Part shown: one piece after another, positions 15,959-24,031 of the stretch
Numbering within the stretch: the stretch's first letter is position 1
Layout: every line of letters starts with the position of its first letter
NCBI GenBank assembly: GCA_021767245.1
Contig: JAASTO010000007.1
Coordinates: 1 to 27,948 of the forward strand
Direction: 5' to 3'
DNA from: Balneolaceae bacterium
GTDB taxonomy: Bacteria; Bacteroidota; Rhodothermia; Balneolales; Balneolaceae
DNA length: 27,948 nucleotides
The notes under the pieces: model-generated
What the model was told of the DNA's origin: nothing
What the model saw: only the letters and a program-made list of their open reading frames with translations
The model's database searches: none
Made by a program: the position numbers and the translations under genes

Positions 15959-18415
15959 TTAATCTTTGAAGAATCTGAAGGCTAAAAAACTACCTAATAA
16001 TACCTGAAATGCCAATGAGATCCAGGCTAAGGTTGTACCGAGGGAATATGAATTTGGCTCAAACTTCAGTTCGATTTGATGCTCCCCGGCCGGAATCTGT
16101 AATCCTCTCAGAAAGTAATTTGTTTTATAGATCGGAATTTTCTCGCCGTTCAATGTAGCCGTCCAGCCTGCCGGATAGTAAACTTCACTTAGAACTAAGA
16201 ATCCCGGTTCGGACCTTGAAACCTCAAGAGTGATCTCCGGTCCGGTATAGTTCGTAACATTTACTAATGAGATTGAATCAGCTGAGGTAGTTAACTGATC
16301 TATTGTTTCCACAACAGCGGTCTCAGCAAGGTCGATCTGCTGAGGTTGAATATAGTTGAATGCCTGCCGGGGCGATTCTACTGTAATAACCGAATCCACA
16401 AAAAAGGCTTTGGGTAGTACGTTTTGGTTTTCATACACCACGCCCCTTTCTCCTTCAAAGACCGGCTCGAAACCGGGAAGAGACAAACCCTCTGTATAGG
16501 TCAGGTATTTTACATTAAAGAGATCCAGCAATTGAGGATTGAAGCTGTTGCTTTGAACGTCGAGAGGACCGCCGTTATACATCACATCCTGAATGACGCT
16601 GAGCTTGGCACCGGTGTAGCCTCCGATCTGAGGATAGAAATAGGATGGGATCGCATTACTGTAAGGGTTATCAAGTAACGGAAACGTTCGGTACGGATAG
16701 TTTGTATTCTTTGAATTATTCTCAACTATGTAATTAGTGAGATCTGTCCTTTGAGATTCGAGCAGTCGCACCGTGTTCCTGTTACTATCAACGATCACAT
16801 CGTCAGGGATGTAGCGTTTATCTACGCTGATCAGGTCATAGGCTGTTATCAGAATAAACCCGAAGAGGGCGACAGATATCGAAATTTTATTGGAGAAAGT
16901 GAGGTAGATCAGTCCGGTTCCCAATACAAATATAATGGAAAGTCTTAAGAGGTCGCTTTTAGCTTTCTCCTCACGCTGAGGGACCATCTGTACATTCACA
17001 TACTGTTCAGCCCGCTGCTGAACCTGTGGATTATTGGGGCTAACCTGATTTTGCTGAGCGATCTGATTGGCAATACTGGCCACTTCACCCGGACGTTTGA
17101 AATTGGTTGAATTCAGCTGTACAAACAACAGAACGATCACAGCTGCTCCCAAACCTATCGGCAAGTAGAGCTGTTTCAGTTGGGCATTTTTTGATCTTAC
17201 AAATTTAACGAGCCAATCAAGTCCGTACACTGCTACAACAGTGTAGCAAAATGCAGTCAGTGTAAGCCAGGTCTCAGGGGCCCGGAACTTGTCGAAGAGA
17301 GGGATGTAATCGAAAGCGAATTCGTTCAGTAATCTGAAATTTCCTCCCCAGGCGAACATAATACCAAGTGAGCCGGCGGCAAAAAATACATACATGATCT
17401 TTGAGCGCTCACGGATCAAGGCCATTAGTATAAAGGGCAGCGCTAATGCTCCGAGATAATGAGGGCCGGATGTAAAGGACTTGGGTCCCCAGTAGTCAGG
17501 AGAGGCTCCTCCAAAATAGTTTGGGAGTAGCAGTGTCCAGGTTTCCCTGATCCCCTGCGACCATGCAAACGCGTAACCTTCTGTAAGGCCAGTTGAGTTA
17601 TCCAATGCTGAGCCACCCCTCAAGCTGTAATTCGAATATTCCTGTAAAGGGAGAAAGGTCTCAGCGTGCCCCATCAGTGCAACGATGCCTGCCAGAGCCA
17701 GCAGTCCTGTAGTTTTGGCCCACTCCATGATCTCATCTTTTTTGTATGAAGACCAGGTATCGAATATCCAAAGAAACCCGAGCAGATAAATGAAATAATA
17801 GGTGATCTGCGGATGGTTTGCTCTGAGATTTAGTACCAGGGCTACCGTAAATAGAAGCAGGCCCGGGAGGCGATTGTCCTTGTTGCGGGTCAAAAGCCAG
17901 TAACCGGCGATCACCCAGGGTATAAAGGTCAGGGCAATAAATTTGGTGTTATGACCTGCTGCTATAATGATCGGTATATAGGTGGTTAGCCCAAACATTA
18001 AACTGCCAAAGGTAGCTGCCAAAGGCCGGAATTTCATCAACACAAGCAAAAAGTACATGCCGCTGAAAAGAACCCAGAACTGAAATGCCGGAAAGATCCC
18101 GTCGAATAATTTGCGAAGATCATCGAGATGGGGCGTTTGTTTGGCAAGTGAAACAACATAGGACGGCATCCCTCCAAACATATTATTGACCCAGAGAGGT
18201 TCCTTATCGTAGGCCTCACGGTATTCGAAAACAGATTCTGTAGCGGCTCTCCACTGGGTAGTATCGTGCCGCTGGAATTCTTTTCCACCAATGGTTGTAG
18301 CCGTGAATAAAAAGAATGGTATGATGAACAGAATAAACAGCGCAATAAGATGCTGCCTGCTATCAGAAAGGCGGGTAAAGAAATCCTGTGAAATGTCGTT
18401 CTGTGGGTCTGTCAT
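15959..18415 (-). CDS. YfhO family membrane protein
   Basis: A large 818-residue membrane protein, near the usual size of the YfhO family. The N-terminal two thirds hold about a dozen hydrophobic helices with short loops, for example HLIALFILFIIPFFLFTAT at residues 22-40 and several WxxG-rich segments. A glycan-transferase-like periplasmic part (about residues 500-780) follows, with a last helix near residue 790-815. In Gram-positive bacteria YfhO is tied to glycosylation of lipoteichoic acid; the fold resembles GT-C membrane glycosyltransferases, so a role in modifying a surface polymer is inferred. It follows gatC at 21 bp and is probably co-transcribed with it, and sits beside the GT2 genes. 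Confidence 0.85.
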   Translation of the reverse strand: MTDPQNDISQDFFTRLSDSRQHLIALFILFIIPFFLFTATTIGGKEFQRHDTTQWRAATESVFEYREAYDKEPLWVNNMFGGMPSYVVSLAKQTPHLDDLRKLFDGIFPAFQFWVLFSGMYFLLVLMKFRPLAATFGSLMFGLTTYIPIIIAAGHNTKFIALTFIPWVIAGYWLLTRNKDNRLPGLLLFTVALVLNLRANHPQITYYFIYLLGFLWIFDTWSSYKKDEIMEWAKTTGLLALAGIVALMGHAETFLPLQEYSNYSLRGGSALDNSTGLTEGYAFAWSQGIRETWTLLLPNYFGGASPDYWGPKSFTSGPHYLGALALPFILMALIRERSKIMYVFFAAGSLGIMFAWGGNFRLLNEFAFDYIPLFDKFRAPETWLTLTAFCYTVVAVYGLDWLVKFVRSKNAQLKQLYLPIGLGAAVIVLLFVQLNSTNFKRPGEVASIANQIAQQNQVSPNNPQVQQRAEQYVNVQMVPQREEKAKSDLLRLSIIFVLGTGLIYLTFSNKISISVALFGFILITAYDLISVDKRYIPDDVIVDSNRNTVRLLESQRTDLTNYIVENNSKNTNYPYRTFPLLDNPYSNAIPSYFYPQIGGYTGAKLSVIQDVMYNGGPLDVQSNSFNPQLLDLFNVKYLTYTEGLSLPGFEPVFEGERGVVYENQNVLPKAFFVDSVITVESPRQAFNYIQPQQIDLAETAVVETIDQLTTSADSISLVNVTNYTGPEITLEVSRSEPGFLVLSEVYYPAGWTATLNGEKIPIYKTNYFLRGLQIPAGEHQIELKFEPNSYSLGTTLAWISLAFQVLLGSFLAFRFFKD

Positions 18416-18436
18416 GAAGGAGGGTTAGAACGGAGG

Positions 18437-18724
18437 TTATTCGATCACTTTAGGTACGCGGAAATAGTCGCTGTCGGCATCGGGAGCGTTTTTCAGAGCG
18501 TCTTCATGAGAAAGGGGTTCTTTGGCTTCATCCTTTCGAAGGCGACTTTCAAGGTCTATCACGTGCTCAAGTGGTTCAACGTCATCGGTATCCACTTCAT
18601 TGAGAAGCTCCATGTATCCTAAGATCTTGTTCATGTCGTCAGCAAACGATTTTACTTCTTCGCCGTTAAGCTGAAGTCTTGCTAAATTTGCGATGTATTG
18701 AACTTCTTTCTCGGTAACTGACAT
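18437..18724 (-). CDS. gatC: Asp-tRNA(Asn)/Glu-tRNA(Gln) amidotransferase subunit C
   Basis: A 95-residue GatC, the small subunit that stabilises GatA-GatB in the amidotransferase making Gln-tRNA(Gln) and Asn-tRNA(Asn) from their mischarged precursors. Its hallmarks are VTEKEVQYIANLARLQL near the start, LGYMELLNEVDTDDVEPLEHV in the middle and SDYFRVPKVIE at the end. It implies that the organism lacks direct GlnRS or AsnRS use for at least one of these tRNAs. gatA and gatB are not in the window. It is 21 bp upstream of yfhO on the same strand, probably as first gene of that unit, and an 18-bp AT palindrome lies 2 bp ahead of its ATG. Confidence 0.95.
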   Translation of the reverse strand: MSVTEKEVQYIANLARLQLNGEEVKSFADDMNKILGYMELLNEVDTDDVEPLEHVIDLESRLRKDEAKEPLSHEDALKNAPDADSDYFRVPKVIE

Positions 18725-18726
18725 AT

Positions 18727-18744
18727 TATTTATTTAAATAAATA
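18727..18744. repeat. 18-bp perfect AT palindrome upstream of gatC
   Basis: TATTTATTTAAATAAATA is an exact palindrome that begins 2 bp beyond the gatC start codon, within its 5' leader or promoter. Being pure A/T it may arise easily by chance, and no known binding protein is implied. Confidence 0.4.
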
Positions 18745-18787
18745 GTGATTTATTTTTGACTGCCTGAATTTAAGAAACATTAAGTGA

Positions 18788-18799
18788 AAGATTAATCTT
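18788..18799. repeat. 12-bp perfect palindrome in gatC-ptsH intergenic region
   Basis: AAGATTAATCTT is an exact palindrome midway between divergent gatC and ptsH. It could be an operator for either unit but the evidence is only symmetry and position. The rest of the 187-bp gap is AT-rich with no clear -35/-10 pair. Confidence 0.35.
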
Positions 18800-18911
18800 A
18801 TTTAAAAATTACTGATCCTGCAGGGAACTAGAATTATGCGCAAATATTTAAGGTTCAAAAACTTGGCATGTTGGTAATATTATTTTCATTTTAAGGAACT
18901 AAATTTTTGCT

Positions 18912-19184
18912 ATGATCAAAGAAAAAGTAACCATAAAAAATTCTGCGGGACTCCATGCTCGTCCCTCTGCACAGCTGGTTAAGTTAGCCAGTAAGTTCAA
19001 ATCGGATTTCTATATCCATAGCTATGGGTATAGGGTTAACGGGAAAAGTATTTTAGGGGTGATGACCCTGGCGGCAGAGAGTGGAGCTGAGCTTGAGCTT
19101 GAACTTGAGGGACCGGACGAGGAGGAAGCTCTGAAAGCCATTAAAGAGGCGATTGAAAATAAATTCGGGATGGATGAGGAATGA
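18912..19184 (+). CDS. ptsH: HPr phosphocarrier protein of the PTS
   Basis: A 90-residue HPr that accepts phosphate from enzyme I at His15 (SAGLHARPSAQLV) and passes it to EIIA domains in the cytoplasm. Ser46, in the sequence NGKSILGVMTLAAESG, is at the position phosphorylated by HPr kinase in many bacteria, so a second layer of control is possible; no hprK gene lies in the window. Its last four bases overlap the ptsI start (ATGA), so the two proteins are made together. No EIIB, EIIC or free EIIA gene is nearby. Candidate partners in this same window are the EIIA domains at the C-termini of the APC permease and, in degenerate form, the CPA2 antiporter. Confidence 0.96.
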   Translation: MIKEKVTIKNSAGLHARPSAQLVKLASKFKSDFYIHSYGYRVNGKSILGVMTLAAESGAELELELEGPDEEEALKAIKEAIENKFGMDEE

Positions 19185-20908
19185 GTTTTTCATTCGATGA
19201 GAATACTGAGACAACTATAAAAGCCCGGAGTGCGGCTTCTGGGATATCCATTGGCCCTGCTTTGGTGATCAAAGCCGGTTCACACAAGATCAGTCCAACT
19301 GCCATCACGGAAAGTGATATCGAGGCCCACAAAGAGAAATTTTGTTCAGCAAGGGCCTCACTGGTTCAGGAATTGCAAAAAATGTCGGGGGGACTTCAGG
19401 ATAAAAGTACGGCAGAGATCATAGAAGCACAGCAGCAGATCATAGAAGATCCTGAGATAAAGAGATCCGTATTTGAGATCGTTGAGAAGAAACTTCTGAG
19501 CGTCGATTTTGCGGTGTATGAAACCTTTAGTTCTTTTATAGAGCAGCTAAAGGAAAGTGGGTCGGAATTGTTCCGGCAACGGATCATAGACCTTGAGGAC
19601 ATCAGAGATCGATACGTTTCTAAAGTCTGTGATCATGCAACCGAGCTAAAGGTTCCCGAAGGGGCAATATTGGTAGCCAGTAAGATCAGTCCTACTGAAC
19701 TGGTGAATTATTACGAAGAGGGAGCCGGTGGATTGGTTCTTGAAAAAGGAGGCATCACCTCACATGCCGTTATTATAGCCAAATCACTGGGGATCCCATG
19801 TTTGATCAATGCGGATAAAGCAACCAAGGTAGTATCCTCAAACGAAATGGTAATCCTGGATGCCGATAAAGGCGGTTTGATCCTGGATCCTTCTGATGAG
19901 GTTCTTAAAGAATATGCTGAAAAGCTGAAAGGAGCGCAGGTTTCTGTAAAAGCCGATCGTGCCGCCGGCTTTGAAACAAAGGATGGGTTTCCATTTAAGT
20001 TGATGGCCAATGTAGAGTTTGAAGCAGAACTCCCGCGCGTTTCAGAAATGAAGGCACAGGGCATCGGATTGCTCAGAACAGAGAGTCTTCTGTTTGGTAA
20101 AAAGCTTCGAAAGGACGTGGAAGATCAGGAAGCCTTTTACACGGCTATGCTGGAAAACTCAGAAGGCCCGGTTACTATTCGGTTATTTGATATTGGGGGA
20201 GATAAAAATGCCCGCCGGCCCTATAAAGAGGCCAACCCATTTTTAGGCTGGCGAGGAATCCGTTTGTTACTGGATGAAAAGAAATTGCTTCGGTCTCAAC
20301 TAAAAGCCATTTTGACCATTGCCGGTAAATATCCGGACAGGGTAAAATTGCTGATCCCTATGATCTCTGTGGTCGAAGAGATCGATCAGGTCCGCGATGA
20401 GATAGAGAGGATGCAGGGCGCGTTGTTATCGTCCGGAACACCAATTGATGAAAACCTGCCAATCGGGATCATGGTTGAGGTACCGAGTGTGGCATTGTCA
20501 GCCTTTCATTTTGCAAAAAAAGTGGATTTCCTAAGTATCGGATCCAATGACCTGACGCAGTACACGCTGGCGGTTGATCGCGGAAATGAAAAGATTCACA
20601 CCCTGTTTCAGCACTATCATCCCGCAGTTTTGAAACTGATTAAGATGACGGTTAAAGGGGGAGAAAAAGCCGGGGTCAATGTGAGTGTTTGCGGAGAGCT
20701 AGCGGGAGATGAGATAGGAGCCGCTTGCCTGATGGGTTTTGGGATCAATGAGTTGAGTATGGTTCCAAATTCGCTGCCTGCAATTTATGATCTGTTAAGC
20801 AGCAGGAACAAAAATGATTTTGATGAGCTTGCTGAAAAAGCAGTTGACCTGTCATCCTCCGAAGAACTTGAGCAGCTCTTCAGAGAATGGAAAGATCAAA
20901 CGGCTTAA
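19181..20908 (+). CDS. ptsI: PTS enzyme I, phosphoenolpyruvate-protein phosphotransferase
   Basis: A 575-residue enzyme I, the normal length, which takes phosphate from phosphoenolpyruvate and gives it to HPr. The N-terminal HPr-binding/phosphohistidine part (about residues 1-240) has the active histidine His195 in GGITSHAVIIAKSLGIPCL. The C-terminal PEP-binding barrel (about 250-560) shows GIGLLRTESLLFG, DIGGDKNARRP, ANPFLGWRGIRL, the GSNDLTQYTLAVDRGN signature, and the active-site Cys504 in VCGELAG. There is no GAF domain, so it is the sugar-PTS type of enzyme I rather than the EI-Ntr type. It overlaps ptsH by 4 nt. It converges with sodC, 13 bp apart. Confidence 0.97.
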   Translation: MSFSFDENTETTIKARSAASGISIGPALVIKAGSHKISPTAITESDIEAHKEKFCSARASLVQELQKMSGGLQDKSTAEIIEAQQQIIEDPEIKRSVFEIVEKKLLSVDFAVYETFSSFIEQLKESGSELFRQRIIDLEDIRDRYVSKVCDHATELKVPEGAILVASKISPTELVNYYEEGAGGLVLEKGGITSHAVIIAKSLGIPCLINADKATKVVSSNEMVILDADKGGLILDPSDEVLKEYAEKLKGAQVSVKADRAAGFETKDGFPFKLMANVEFEAELPRVSEMKAQGIGLLRTESLLFGKKLRKDVEDQEAFYTAMLENSEGPVTIRLFDIGGDKNARRPYKEANPFLGWRGIRLLLDEKKLLRSQLKAILTIAGKYPDRVKLLIPMISVVEEIDQVRDEIERMQGALLSSGTPIDENLPIGIMVEVPSVALSAFHFAKKVDFLSIGSNDLTQYTLAVDRGNEKIHTLFQHYHPAVLKLIKMTVKGGEKAGVNVSVCGELAGDEIGAACLMGFGINELSMVPNSLPAIYDLLSSRNKNDFDELAEKAVDLSSSEELEQLFREWKDQTA

Positions 20909-20921
20909 TGGCTTTTCTTAA

Positions 20922-21458
20922 TTACTGAGTCTGAGCTATACCGATTACTCCACAGGCAATACGTCCACCAGCTGCTCCGGTAGGCTGAGAGGTCAGGTCA
21001 TCTTCGCCGGCGTGAATAATGATACCGCGGCCAAGGATCTCCTCAAGTGAAATGGTTTCGTCAACATAGCTGACAGTAGCTACACCTTCTTCATTCGCTT
21101 CAATGTTACCCATGTCGCCCATGTGACGCATTTCGTCGGTTGGAGCACCGTGGTCATTTCCGGCAGGATTAAAGTGCCCGCCTGCGCTGGTGCCATCGGC
21201 AGCACGGCAGTCTCCGAATTCATGAATGTGAAAGCCATGATTTCCTGATTCAAGGCCTGAAAATTCTCCTTCAACACTGACGCCGTTTTCAGATTCAGTA
21301 AAAGTTACTGAACCCGCAACACCGCTATCGCCAACCGGCATGACGGTGGCTACCAGTTCATCATGTTCAAAGTTTGTGATCTCAACTTCTTTTTCTACCG
21401 TTTGAGTGCATCCAACGGTCATTAAAAGTAGTGCAGTAAAAAGACTAGTTAGTTTCAT
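20922..21458 (-). CDS. sodC: Cu/Zn superoxide dismutase, probable lipoprotein
   Basis: A 178-residue Cu/Zn superoxide dismutase that converts superoxide to oxygen and hydrogen peroxide outside the cytoplasm. Metal ligands are present: HGFHIHEFGDC, GGHFNPAGNDHGAP, the Asp of MGDMGNI, and IIIHAGEDD. The two disulfide cysteines are those of FGDC and RIACGVIG. I chose the ATG at 21458 rather than the one at 21521 because it gives a standard signal peptide (MKLTSLFTALLLMTVGC) with a lipobox-like TVGC at Cys17, so the mature protein is probably lipid-anchored. It lies 55 bp after the acyltransferase gene on the same strand and is probably the last gene of a three-gene unit. Confidence 0.94.
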   Translation of the reverse strand: MKLTSLFTALLLMTVGCTQTVEKEVEITNFEHDELVATVMPVGDSGVAGSVTFTESENGVSVEGEFSGLESGNHGFHIHEFGDCRAADGTSAGGHFNPAGNDHGAPTDEMRHMGDMGNIEANEEGVATVSYVDETISLEEILGRGIIIHAGEDDLTSQPTGAAGGRIACGVIGIAQTQ

Positions 21459-21513
21459 AGGTATGTTTAGGTTTATGATTGATTTCAGGTTCAAAACAGT
21501 AAATGTCTGAGCT

Positions 21514-22782
21514 TCATTCACTTAAAATGGTTTCGCGCAGATCACGGAATATCTTTAACTCTTCCTGAAGCTCTTTATATAAAACAGGATCCTGCTTCAA
21601 AAGTTTCTTTTTTGGTGAACCGGTGAAAAGATCCTTGGCTTGCACAAATAAAGGAGCCGTGATAACACTTAATAAAAGGTAACCCAGGATAATCGGCCAG
21701 CCTGCTCCCGTCAGGTTAAGAACGATCGATACGATACCATAGAAAAGGGGGAAAGCGATCAGTGATAGCAAAAACTTGATAGATGCATCAAAGGCATGAT
21801 CCTTGATCACGTTTTCGATCAAATACCTGAGCGGCTGATATGGAATGAGGTTATTGATAAACGAAAACAAATAAAAGGGAGACATTAAAATATGCTTAAA
21901 GCTGAGCTTTTCCTGATCAGTGAGGTCTTTTAACTCTACCCCTGCTTTTTCTGCCTTTTTGGTAAGTGCCTTGGCTTTGTCAATGATCGCTTCAGATACA
22001 TGGGGTTTGGTCCTGGCAATGCGGGCATTGGCAATTTCAGGATCAACGGTTTTCATTTCATTCGGTTCAAGATCGTCCCAGAGTATTTTCTGAACAGGGT
22101 ATTCATTCAGATCACCCACATGGAAGACCAGCTTCTTCATAGCCTCATAAACATCGTGTTTCATGGCTTCTACGCCTTCACGCTCATCTTTCAGATAGAG
22201 CTCCATGTATTTTTTAACAGGAATCGGCTCCCCGTAATTAACCTGAACCGTGTTGCCTGCCTTTCGGTGCCTTGCATAATTGATGCCTACCGGTACGATC
22301 TGAAGATCCAGATCCCAATCATGGGTTTCTTCGGCTCCAAATGCGATCCGTGTAAAACCTTTACTCAAAGGACGAATCCTGCGTTTCAAATTGTGATTGG
22401 CTTCAGCAAAGATCATAACGGTTTCCTTATTCTTGAGGTATCGGATACATTTCTCAAAAATATCGTTATTCTTTTGAATGGAGCTGAAACCATCCCTGAC
22501 CCGATAAACCGGCAACATATTTATGGACCATAAGAACTTACCGACGATGTCGGGTTTAAAAGCCTGTGCCCGGGTCAGAAAATAGATGACAGGTTTGGTG
22601 GTTATGGCCACATGAAGGGCATCCATGAATGAATTCTGATGGTTGGGGATGTAAAGAATGGGCTTGTCTTTTGGCAGGTTCTCTTTCCCAACCGCTTTGA
22701 TCTTTTTATAAAAGAATCGTAGCCCATTGCCAACTATTGCATGCCTCCAGAATTGATACCACAAATAATTGTTTCTACGCAT
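21514..22782 (-). CDS. Lysophospholipid acyltransferase-like membrane protein
   Basis: A 422-residue PlsC-superfamily acyltransferase that would transfer an acyl chain to a glycerol-phosphate or lysophospholipid backbone at the inner membrane. The catalytic motif is NHQNSFMDAL (residues about 47-56), with the histidine and aspartate spaced as in the NHQNxxMD group common in Bacteroidetes. A later FAEANHNLKRRIRPLSKGFTRIAFGAE replaces the usual EG motif, and VPVGINYARHRK is the last block of the domain (about residue 165). The C-terminal half ends with two or three helices (about residues 335-385). Its start overlaps the end of the transporter gene upstream by 8 nt, so the two are translationally linked. 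The acyl donor and acceptor are not resolved. Confidence 0.87.
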   Translation of the reverse strand: MRRNNYLWYQFWRHAIVGNGLRFFYKKIKAVGKENLPKDKPILYIPNHQNSFMDALHVAITTKPVIYFLTRAQAFKPDIVGKFLWSINMLPVYRVRDGFSSIQKNNDIFEKCIRYLKNKETVMIFAEANHNLKRRIRPLSKGFTRIAFGAEETHDWDLDLQIVPVGINYARHRKAGNTVQVNYGEPIPVKKYMELYLKDEREGVEAMKHDVYEAMKKLVFHVGDLNEYPVQKILWDDLEPNEMKTVDPEIANARIARTKPHVSEAIIDKAKALTKKAEKAGVELKDLTDQEKLSFKHILMSPFYLFSFINNLIPYQPLRYLIENVIKDHAFDASIKFLLSLIAFPLFYGIVSIVLNLTGAGWPIILGYLLLSVITAPLFVQAKDLFTGSPKKKLLKQDPVLYKELQEELKIFRDLRETILSE

Positions 22783-23701
22783 TGCTGAAAACGCGGTGTA
22801 AAGTTGATTTTCCTACTGACCAATACCACCCAATGCTTAAACCGGCTACGATGTGCCAGATGCCCCACCAGGCCGCAACCAGTGCCATGCCTCCCAGGCC
22901 GTCAAAGAAATTGAAAATAAGGAGTAATCCCAATCCCGAATTCTGGATACCGGTTTCGATGGCTATGGATTTTCGGTCTTTTCTGGGAAGCTTGAAAATC
23001 ACGCCCAGTGAGTATCCGCTTGTGAGTGCGATGGCGTTATGTATGAAAACCAGCACGACCACCAGGTGCACATAGCTTATAAAATTCTCGAAGTTCATGC
23101 TGAAGGCCACGATCACAAACCCGGCAAAAAATATGATCCCAAAATTCTTGATGTAAGGAGAAATGGTTTGTGACAGTTTATCCTTAAAATGCCTCATGGT
23201 CATGCCCAGGATCAGAGGTATACCAAGTATAAGCACTATGATTCGAAAGACTTCAAACAGGTCGAGGTGAATCTCAGTGAGGATGGCATTGGTTGGGCCA
23301 TACAAACTTGCCCAGAAGGCAAAATTGAAGGGAGTCATAAAGATCGATAACAAGGTGGCAAAGGCCGTCATACTCACAGAAAGCGCGGCATTACCTCTTG
23401 CTAACAGGGAAAAAAAGTTTGAAATATTTCCACCCGGGCAGGCGGCCACCATCATCATACCAAGAGCGAAACTTGGATGGGGTTCCATGATGATCACCAT
23501 CACATAGGTTAAAGCGGGCAGCATAAAGAACTGGGAAGCCAGTCCGATTAATGTGCTTTTTGGATTTTTAGCCACTTTCCTGAAATCATCAACGGTCAGC
23601 TCCAGGGCCACACCAAACATGATAATAGCCAGCGAGACGTTCATGATATGAAGCCCGCCACTATCCAGGTTTAATTGTAGCGTATCTATCGATTCGCCCA
23701 T
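22775..23701 (-). CDS. Bile acid:sodium symporter (BASS/SBF) family transporter
   Basis: A 308-residue inner-membrane sodium-coupled symporter with about nine hydrophobic segments. Diagnostic stretches are LAIIMFGVALELTVDDF near residue 25, GMMMVAACPGGNISNFFSLLARGN near residue 85 (the crossing-over sodium-site helix of this family), and ETGIQNSGLGLLLI near residue 255, the second sodium-site region. Family members carry bile acids, pyruvate, pantoate or other organic anions; in a free-living bacterium bile acid is unlikely, so the substrate is open. It is the first gene of a unit with the acyltransferase and sodC, with an 8-nt overlap into the former. The 5' region is divergent from the VOC gene. 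Confidence 0.9.
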   Translation of the reverse strand: MGESIDTLQLNLDSGGLHIMNVSLAIIMFGVALELTVDDFRKVAKNPKSTLIGLASQFFMLPALTYVMVIIMEPHPSFALGMMMVAACPGGNISNFFSLLARGNAALSVSMTAFATLLSIFMTPFNFAFWASLYGPTNAILTEIHLDLFEVFRIIVLILGIPLILGMTMRHFKDKLSQTISPYIKNFGIIFFAGFVIVAFSMNFENFISYVHLVVVLVFIHNAIALTSGYSLGVIFKLPRKDRKSIAIETGIQNSGLGLLLIFNFFDGLGGMALVAAWWGIWHIVAGLSIGWYWSVGKSTLHRVFSNA

Positions 23702-23846
23702 GGTTCAGTTAATGAAGTAAGTGACTGTGTATGATATTTATTGCGTGCTCAAGGATACAAAATCTTTTAGATACTCGAATGGGAGATTTTCTGAGGACCC
23801 AATGTTGAAATAAGGCACGCTCATGAGAGAATTCTTCCTTTAATTA

Positions 23847-23906
23847 CTCTTGCTTCACAAGTCATCCCCGCGAAGGCGGGAATCTAATAATATGTAATAG
23901 CAAGAG
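23847..23906. repeat. GTCATCCCCGC-type dispersed hairpin repeat, copy A
   Basis: GTCATCCCCGCGAAGGCGGG (23861-23880) forms a CCCGC/GCGGG stem with a GAAG loop and is followed by AATCTAA. It is enclosed by the 7-bp inverted repeat CTCTTGC (23847-23853) / GCAAGAG (23900-23906). Related sequences occur at 27229-27248 and 27310-27329. Widespread palindromic repeats in many bacteria have a similar sequence. Confidence 0.7.
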
Positions 23907-23954
23907 CTTTAGACGAATATGACATTTTCCACGATCTAAAGTAGTACTACTAAC

Positions 23955-23962
23955 TATCTTTG
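23955..23962 (+). promoter_or_regulatory. Possible Bacteroidetes-type -7 box for the VOC gene
   Basis: TATCTTTG matches the TAnnTTTG -7 element exactly and would place the transcript start about 60 bases before the ATG at 24032. No clear -33 partner is visible, so the call is tentative. Confidence 0.35.
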
Positions 23963-24031
23963 AGATGTGGTTTCTAATCTCCACATCCATTACTTTTGAG
24001 CGAAATTTCAACCCGACACAAACTAAACACC

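Larger units (their letters stand above)
23702..24031. other. Intergenic region between the BASS and VOC genes
   Basis: These 330 bases lie between divergent genes and hold no convincing ORF. They contain a hairpin repeat at 23847-23906 and a TATCTTTG box at 23955-23962 reading towards the VOC gene. I see no tRNA-like cloverleaf or clear -35/-10 pair in the rest. Confidence 0.6.

Noticed and set aside
22000..22533. A 177-codon plus-strand open frame
   Set aside because: It lies entirely antisense within the acyltransferase gene, whose catalytic motifs are clear, and its translation has no recognisable domain.
23861..23880. CRISPR-like repeat, because similar sequences recur in the window
   Set aside because: The copies are few, kilobases apart, inverted and without regular spacers or cas genes; they fit a dispersed palindromic repeat.
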